Assembly (NCBI GenBank): GCA_024036415.1
Contig: JAMWET010001891.1
Span: 186,001-250,000, forward strand
DNA: 64,000 bases
Direction of reading: 5' to 3'
DNA from: Prochilodus magdalenae
Lineage: Eukaryota > Chordata > Actinopteri > Characiformes > Prochilodontidae
The notes beneath the pieces are model-generated. The model ran no database searches. It was given only the letters and a program-made list of their open reading frames with translations, and had not been told where the DNA came from. Below are positions 58,330 to 64,000 of this stretch, piece by piece (the stretch's first letter is position 1; each line of letters begins with the position of its first letter). The position numbers and the translations under genes are program-made.

Positions 58330-58540
58330 TGGCGGTTGGTGTAGCTCAGCTGATAACACCACTACCTGCCAGGGAGCCACCGCCACATGTATCACGAATC
58401 CCAGTCTGGGTGACTATGCTGTACTACACCAGTCCTTGGGCAAGACTCCTAACACTAAATCGGCCCACCTGTAATATGATTCACCTTGTAAGTCGCTCTG
58501 GATAAGAGCATCAGCTAAATGCCATGAATGTAAATTAGGA
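58330..58540 (+). mobile_element. SINE family A copy
   Basis: Full-length. ggttggtgtagctcagctga head with an A-box-like start, catgtatcacgaatcccagt near the B-box (decayed), ctctggataagagcatcagc tail and a final catgaatgtaaatt. Confidence 0.8.
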
Positions 58541-59399
58541 AATGTGGTGTCCCCTTTTCCCCTTTTAGCATTTACTAGCATGACAAAGCTGACCTTTTAG
58601 TTTAGGCTCACTGCATAACACATTCATTCAAATATTAATTTACCTGCAAGGACCCTGACACAGAGAAGCCTTCCGTCATTAGCAACACATCAACCGAACA
58701 CCGTTTTTGTTGTTCTTTGCTTTTTTGTCATTTCGAATAAGTCGTTCATTTGCATATGTCAGTTTTAATGCTTTCCTTTGCTTAGAAGATTACAAACACT
58801 GGCTTCAGCCTTCCAGCACAAGCATCTGCTTGTTTTCCCTAATTAGACTGAATTCTTTAAGGTGAATAGTTCCAAAGCAGCTCTGCTACTCTCTGCAGTG
58901 GGCTGTGAGTCGAGCGGTCCGAGCTTTCCTCCAAGCCTACTGAGCAACTAGAACTGCTCCATGGTGTTTGTGTGGGCAGCGGTTCGGAAAGATGGTGGCA
59001 TTCATCCGCTTCAGAAGAAACCCTGACAGCTTTGCGGTGCTTTGTGTGATGGGAGAAAGCTACTGCCGTGGGGGTCGGCTACAACCAACCGGGCAAAAAA
59101 ACAGGCAATGGTCCTGAAATGAAATCTTGTGATGGTGCAGTTTAGCTCTCTCATGCCTAACGCATGACACACAGAGACTTTAAATGGGACTTTAAATATA
59201 AACTCCACAGGTTTCAAGCCGTGATGCATCAACCATCGTAACCAGGTCACATCCTATATTGTGCTGAGTGAGCTTCCCGGTGTTCGATTTTAGATCTGAG
59301 TCCCAAAAACTACTGGATCTTTCCTTGTGAAGGAAAATTAAGAGGAAACACCCAACCAATTCTCAAACCAATAAAGAAAAACAAAGTTTGGTGTCAGTG
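58541..59399. other. Intron stretch, nothing recognised
   Basis: Unique-looking DNA; the open frame at 59011-59250 (minus) has no domain or fitting splice sites. Confidence 0.35.
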
Positions 59400-59710
59400 G
59401 GCTCTAAGGTTAGCTAGCAGGCTAACCTAGCTAATGTTAGCACCCTTTGCCTAAAGCCAAGCTCTCCTGCCTTGTTGGCTTGTTGTCGGTCAAGCTAGCT
59501 GGCTAAGGTGGAGAGAGTTAGCTAAGACTAAAGCTAGCTACCATTGCTTTAGCTGAGCAGCACATGAAATAGCTAGCAAGGGAACACGAGGATGTAGGCT
59601 CATAACAAGACACACCTAGTCTATATAGTCTATACCAAGGAGATCCACAAATGGCCCACTTGGCTTTCACCAGGGGGTCCTAACGTTAGCTAGCTAATGT
59701 AGAGTGCAGG
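59400..59710. repeat. Cluster of GCTAGC/TTAGCTA words
   Basis: Many short palindromic words (gttagctagcaggctaacct, gctagctggctaaggtgg, aacgttagctagctaatgta) within 310 bases. They are common in teleost genomes as simple-sequence-like clusters. Function unknown. Confidence 0.7.
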
Positions 59711-60540
59711 GGGTACCAAACTTCCTTCACTGGTTTACAAATAAGGACCACCTTATCAACTGCAGACCTCTCGTCTTCTCTTCCCTATCACAGGAATGAT
59801 AACCGAGTAGGTTTTTTTTTTTTCTCACTCAAACAACAAGGAACACAGAACTGGGACATGCTAAAAAGACAGAGCCTCAGGCAGCTTAGTAGAGGGCCAG
59901 ACCCAGGTGGACAGGTATTAACAGGTGGACTAGAGGGGTAAGAATTTAGACTCTTATTGACCCTTGATGGTGCCTGAATAAGGGGGGGTGGTGGACATGT
60001 TTGGCCATGGAAATGGCTGTTTATGTCAGACTTAATAATCGGATAAACTCAAACTACATCCTTTTCGCTTCCCCTAGTTCCAGTGTTGCTTGCTGTTGGT
60101 TTCCGTTCAGTGAGGTTGTCTGCCCAAAGACCTGATGACCTTGCAAATAAGACCATTGTAAATTGAAGGGGGAACTGAACAGGCTAGAGAAAGTCACAGA
60201 ATGCCGAAGAGTGAAACGTAGCAGTGGCACTACTGCGTTCCGGAGACTATCAGCCCAATTCAAGAACTGTGTATGGAGTTATGATATGAAACGGTGCGTT
60301 GTGGTGAAATTTGCTGACTCAGGCTTCTTTAATATGAATGTCTATAACACGCAACATTTTGGCCGAACGTTATGACCACCTGTCTGATTTGTTATCCAGT
60401 GTGTTCCACCAAATTTAGCTATGGTATGGACTCTACAAGAACTCTGAAGGAACCTTGTGCTATCTTAGAACTATGAAGCAGCAAGAAGTCGGCAGGAGAT
60501 TCTTTGAGTCTTAAAGGAAAGTTGACCTTTCACCAAACAA

Positions 60541-60900
60541 CTTTTCAAGCTATATGTCACTGACATATTTACCGTATTCATCTTGATCGCTTGGCGTTAA
60601 ATGGTCAAGATAGCCTTCTTAGACTTTTCTAAGATAATACACAGTTGAGTCACATTATTATGACCTCTTCCTATTTACGAAGGCGGCCGCTCATGAAGGA
60701 AGTCATGTTTTCATGGCATTCTCTGGGCACACTCATCCATTAGGATGGACCTCTCAGACCTCTTGGGTATAATTCCATCCTTGCAGATCACTGACATATT
60801 TACAATATTGTGCTGTAGTCTGGGTGTGCTCCCTTCATCTTAATCACTTGGCGTTAAGTGGTCAAGATAGCCGCCCTACACTTTTCTTGTCTTGAACTTC
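60541..60900. repeat. Imperfect tandem duplication
   Basis: cttggcgttaaatggtcaag with the following atagcc recurs as cttggcgttaagtggtcaag about 265 bases later, each preceded by tcactgacatatttac. The block in between includes a Tc1-like end (cacattattatgacctcttc) that also occurs at 62083. Confidence 0.65.
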
Positions 60901-61807
60901 ATCATTTTAAGTTTAATGTGAGTGTATGTTTTAGTCTTGACTCATGCAAATAGTGACCAGTTATCTTTCTAATCCGACTTGAATGGCTCCACCTTTCACT
61001 CTAGTTCAGAAAGCGGAGAGGTTTGGCATGCAGATGAAGCAGATAAAACACAAAGCAGAGTAATCTCATAGTCTGTGGCCCAAATGACATGTTGTCTTTA
61101 AATTTCAGATGGTCACTGGAGTCTTTTCAAAGTCTTCTAGTGTTTGATTACCATAAGGATTAGCATATCCCACAGATGCTAGGGTCTGGGGAATCTAGAG
61201 GCCAGGGCAACACCTTGAACCCTTCGCCATTACCCCCAAACTGTTCCTGAACAATATGTGTAGTGTGGCAGTGTGTAGAGGCCACAGCCATCAGAGAATA
61301 CCATCGCTATGGAAGGGCACATGGTCACACAGCGAGGTAAGTTTCTGTGACACCTTGATCCTTTAACCATCATTAAAAATATCTCTGATTTTGGGTCACA
61401 GTAGCCCTTGTCCCCACAAGCCATGCTGTTTTAGAGATGTTCAGACCTATTGGCCCGGCAATATCGATCTGGCCCCTGTCACAGTCAGGGGTCTTCATGC
61501 CTGCCTTTTTTATAGAATAGCTTTTTTAATGGGGCTTTCAAATGCCCTAGATGTCCCGTTACTTTCACCAGCAGTTTAACGGTGTCCCGTATGACTTATG
61601 ATTCCTAATGATTTTAATTTGGAAAAAAAACAATAATAAGATTCATCTGTAACTCGTCCACAAAAAAAAATTGGCCCATATGTAGGCAGGCCATGGATCA
61701 TTGAGTTTTCTAGGAAGATGCTTCTTTTATCGTTGAGCAGTGTGACTTTATTAGTGCATTCCAATATTCATCCACCAGAAAGGCAAGGGCAGACTGGGGC
61801 ATTAGGA
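60901..61807. other. Intron stretch, nothing recognised
   Basis: No gene or named repeat is supported. Confidence 0.4.
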
Positions 61808-62020
61808 TTCTGGGTATTAGTGAACCAGTGTCGTGACTGGATGGTCACTGGTTTGATTTCCTGAGCCTACAGAACACAAATGAAGTTCTTAGGTACCTTG
61901 TGCAAGGTGCCAAGCACCACTCTGGCCAATGAGCTCTCTGACCCTTAGTGTGTGTGTTTACCAGTGTGTGTGTATATGGGTGTTTCACTTCCTGGATGGG
62001 TGAAATGCAGTAGACCAGTT
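61808..62020 (+). mobile_element. SINE family B copy, diverged
   Basis: gtttgatttcctgagcctac as the B-box region, then taccttgtgcaaggtgcc and ttcacttcctggatgggtga. The head is worn. Confidence 0.5.
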
Positions 62021-62082
62021 CCTCTGTGTGCAAACACAATTGGCAAATGGTTGTATATTCTAATTCTATAGAAGGCAAGAAT

Positions 62083-62600
62083 ATTATGACCTCTTCCTAT
62101 TTACGACAGTGGCAGCGGCATTCTTGCAGATCATGTACACCCATACATGCTGATTGTCCTGCCTGGGGGGTCTTCCAGCAAGACAATACGACCCATGGGT
62201 AGAAATGTCTGACACTGGTTGGAAGAGCATGGCCAAGACTTTCAAATACTAGCCTGGCCCCCTAATTCCCCAGACTTGAACCCAATTGAGCATCTGTGGG
62301 ACTACCTCAACCATGTTCCCCCACCACCACACACACCCTCCAGCAGATGTAGGATGCACTGCAGTCAGCGTGTGCCCCCCATTTGTGTCCTCTGCTGCCT
62401 GTTTCCTCTTTTAACTGGATAATGCACCCTGCAACACTACACACACTGTTATGGGACGGTTTGAGGAACATGACGAAGAGTTCAGGGGGTTGCCCTGGCC
62501 CCCAAATTCCCCAAACCTCAGTCCGATCGAGCATCTGTGGGCTGTGCTAACCGTAATGCTAACTAACCATAACCTACAAGGCTTTGAAAAGACTCCAGTC
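62083..62600 (+). mobile_element. Two Tc1-type transposase C-terminal remnants side by side
   Basis: The first encodes DFQILAWPPNSPDLNPIEHL then WDYL, the second EFRGLPWPPNSPNLSPIEHL then WAVL. The motif Pro-Asp-Leu-Asn-Pro-Ile-Glu carries the third catalytic acid of the Tc1 DDE domain. They are different sequences, so two elements have been brought together. Both are broken. Confidence 0.8.
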
Positions 62601-63141
62601 ACCCTCTCACATTTACAGACATCATGTCGTTTTGGTCACGGGCTACGGTTTTGCAATGACTGGGGGTCTTGGAGGAGGTAGCAGCTAGTGAAATGGGTCC
62701 TGTTCTTTTAAGAGGTGCCCAAGTAGTGTTCATTGGACGTAGCTCCACTGTGCAGCTTGTGTTGTAACATGGCAAAGCCCATTGGATCAATGCTCTTCTA
62801 TTTGGGACCACTTTGTGCAGAGCCATTATGCCCGTATTTTGCAAATTTTCAAACTTGCAGAAATCTTGGTTCATAGTAAACCCGCTACAGCCGGTGTCTA
62901 GTATATAGAAGCGACAAGCATGGGACAGGTTGACTACACTGCTCCCATCTTCCTCTATGTCTCTCTTACATCGTGGCTGGCACGGAATAAATTTGCGATC
63001 TGTAATAAAAATGGACATTCCAATTTTTTTAGCCAAGAAGGAGAAGAATAAGAAGCAGCGAGCGATAAAGGAACAGCCTGTGGCAAAGTTAGCTATTAAA
63101 AGACAATCCATCAGGAGATGTGTTCTCTGCTGAGAATTCAA
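62599..63141 (-). other. Open 180-codon stretch, not assigned
   Basis: The longest open frame outside low-complexity DNA. No domain, signal peptide or homology is recognised, and it overlaps the end of the Tc1 remnants. It may be chance or a decayed element. It lies just downstream (gene sense) of the weak exon at 63355. Confidence 0.2.
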
Positions 63142-63354
63142 TCTAAATCAATTAAGCCTCAGTAGGACAAGCTGTCGTCTCCCTCATTATCTTCCACCCG
63201 AGCCCCACGCGGTACGAGCAGGTGCTGTTTCACCCGCCTTGCACAATCAGACCCGTTTCCGACGCTTTTAGCAGCATGGGGGCGGAGGAGGCCTCTGAAT
63301 GATTTTACAGTAAACAAAGGAGACTGAACCTGATGCTAAGGTTAGTAGGGTTAC

Positions 63355-63424
63355 CTGCCTCTGCAGCCACAGGGGGCGTAGTGGGAGTTTCGTTAGCGTG
63401 CCAGCTTAGCGCCAGCTGTTTATC
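63355..63424 (-). CDS. Possible tcerg1l exon (weak)
   Basis: A 70-bp candidate: the donor gtaacc follows GCAGAGGCAG, and the acceptor tttgattag has a poor pyrimidine tract. The frame reads DKQLALSWHANETPTTPPVA then AEA. It ends in phase 1, which is what the exon at 35604-35747 needs, giving a Gly codon at the join. A Thr/Pro/Ala-rich composition is expected for the region upstream of the linker in this family. A second possible acceptor (aaacag) would start the exon at 63415. Chance phase agreement is one in three, so this is only a candidate. Confidence 0.38.
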
Positions 63425-64000
63425 CTAATCAAAGCACATCAATATGCATAGGTCAACATCGCCAACGATGCCTGTGATGAAATGAAACAGTGTCTATAAG
63501 CAACTCAATGAAACCAGCCAGCATAGCCTTATCTCCCAGCTCCTCACTGCAGACAGAGCATCCCGCTTGAGAAGGCTCAGTCTTCTGTCGGTCTAGGTGC
63601 TGCGTAATCTTGTATCATGTTTGTACGAAATAATAAGCCTTAAAAAGGAATGGCAGTGACGCAGCCATCGGTTTCATTTCAGAGGAACTCTGAAGCGACG
63701 TTCCGAGCCCCCCTACCTCCCGTTTCAGGCTCTACGCTGCCATAAACTTTGAGAAACAAAGAGAGGAAAAATGTGACCCAGTTGAGTCCCATGGCACATC
63801 AAACGATGAGCTCCATATCAAAATCAATGAGAGGAGACGTGCGGCGCATCCGTCGAGATATATACCAGCGCTCCGGCTCTTCAGACTGGCAACCCCCCAC
63901 CCCCCTTTCAGAACCCCGCTGCTTCAGACTGCTACAGGAGAAATGACGCTTCCTATGTGGAACCGTCCTGAACTCCCCTGAGAAATCTAAACCGAGGGCC
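63425..64000. other. Unique stretch at window edge
   Basis: CpGs are retained and no repeat is recognised. A small GT-ended frame near 63720-63755 on the minus strand could be imagined as an exon but is not supported. Confidence 0.3.

Noticed and set aside
63720..63755. Tiny GT-ended frame (YGSVEPETG) as an extra tcerg1l exon
   Set aside because: Too short, weak acceptor, and no way to test homology from the sequence alone.

Overview
The window is vertebrate nuclear DNA, almost certainly from a teleost fish. It has small exons separated by kilobase introns with GT/AG borders, abundant decayed Tc1/mariner-type elements, tRNA-headed SINEs ending in typical fish LINE-like tails, L1- and L2-like LINE fragments, and long microsatellites. 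There are no bacterial-type genes, operons, CRISPR arrays or rRNA genes. The repeats suggest an ostariophysan, but I cannot name the species.

One protein-coding gene is supported: tcerg1l (transcription elongation regulator 1-like), on the minus strand. Nine 3' coding exons run from 35747 down to the stop codon at 8498. I derived every splice border from the sequence. Acceptors read AG and donors read GT, and the phases chain without a break (144, 83, 89, 152, 88, 133, 90, 119 and 157 bp). They give 350 continuous residues: a linker, a WW domain, an acidic/basic linker, two FF domains and a basic C-terminus. A tenth, weaker exon candidate at 63355-63424 has the right phase to join the 35.6-kb exon. 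It would put most of the window inside one 27.6-kb intron. The N-terminal exons and promoter would lie beyond base 64000.

Layout: 1-8497 is downstream flank and possible 3' UTR with repeats. 8498-35747 holds the nine exons. Their introns are packed with Tc1-like deletion derivatives, SINEs, LTR-like pieces and LINE fragments, several of them nested. 35748-63354 is the putative large intron. It contains an L1 copy with a clear target-site duplication (39769-40844), an L2-like fragment, and a 5.7-kb tandem-repeat cluster. That cluster has three arrays: a purine-only GA tract, a degenerate telomere-like 62-bp minisatellite, and a 12-bp GATAGAGAGTCT satellite with an internal inverted block. SINE pairs and more Tc1 relics follow. 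63355-64000 holds the weak exon.

At least three Tc1-like families are present as short copies. In each, an N-terminal DNA-binding part or terminal repeat sits close to a C-terminal catalytic tail, which suggests non-autonomous deletion derivatives. Long open frames in 33.8-34.5, 43.0-44.2 and 46.4-49.0 kb come from low-complexity repeats and are not genes. I found no new enzymatic or defence system. The notable material is genomic structure: nested insertions with readable empty sites, near-perfect palindromes (one apparently a template-switch scar), and the satellite cluster inside a gene.
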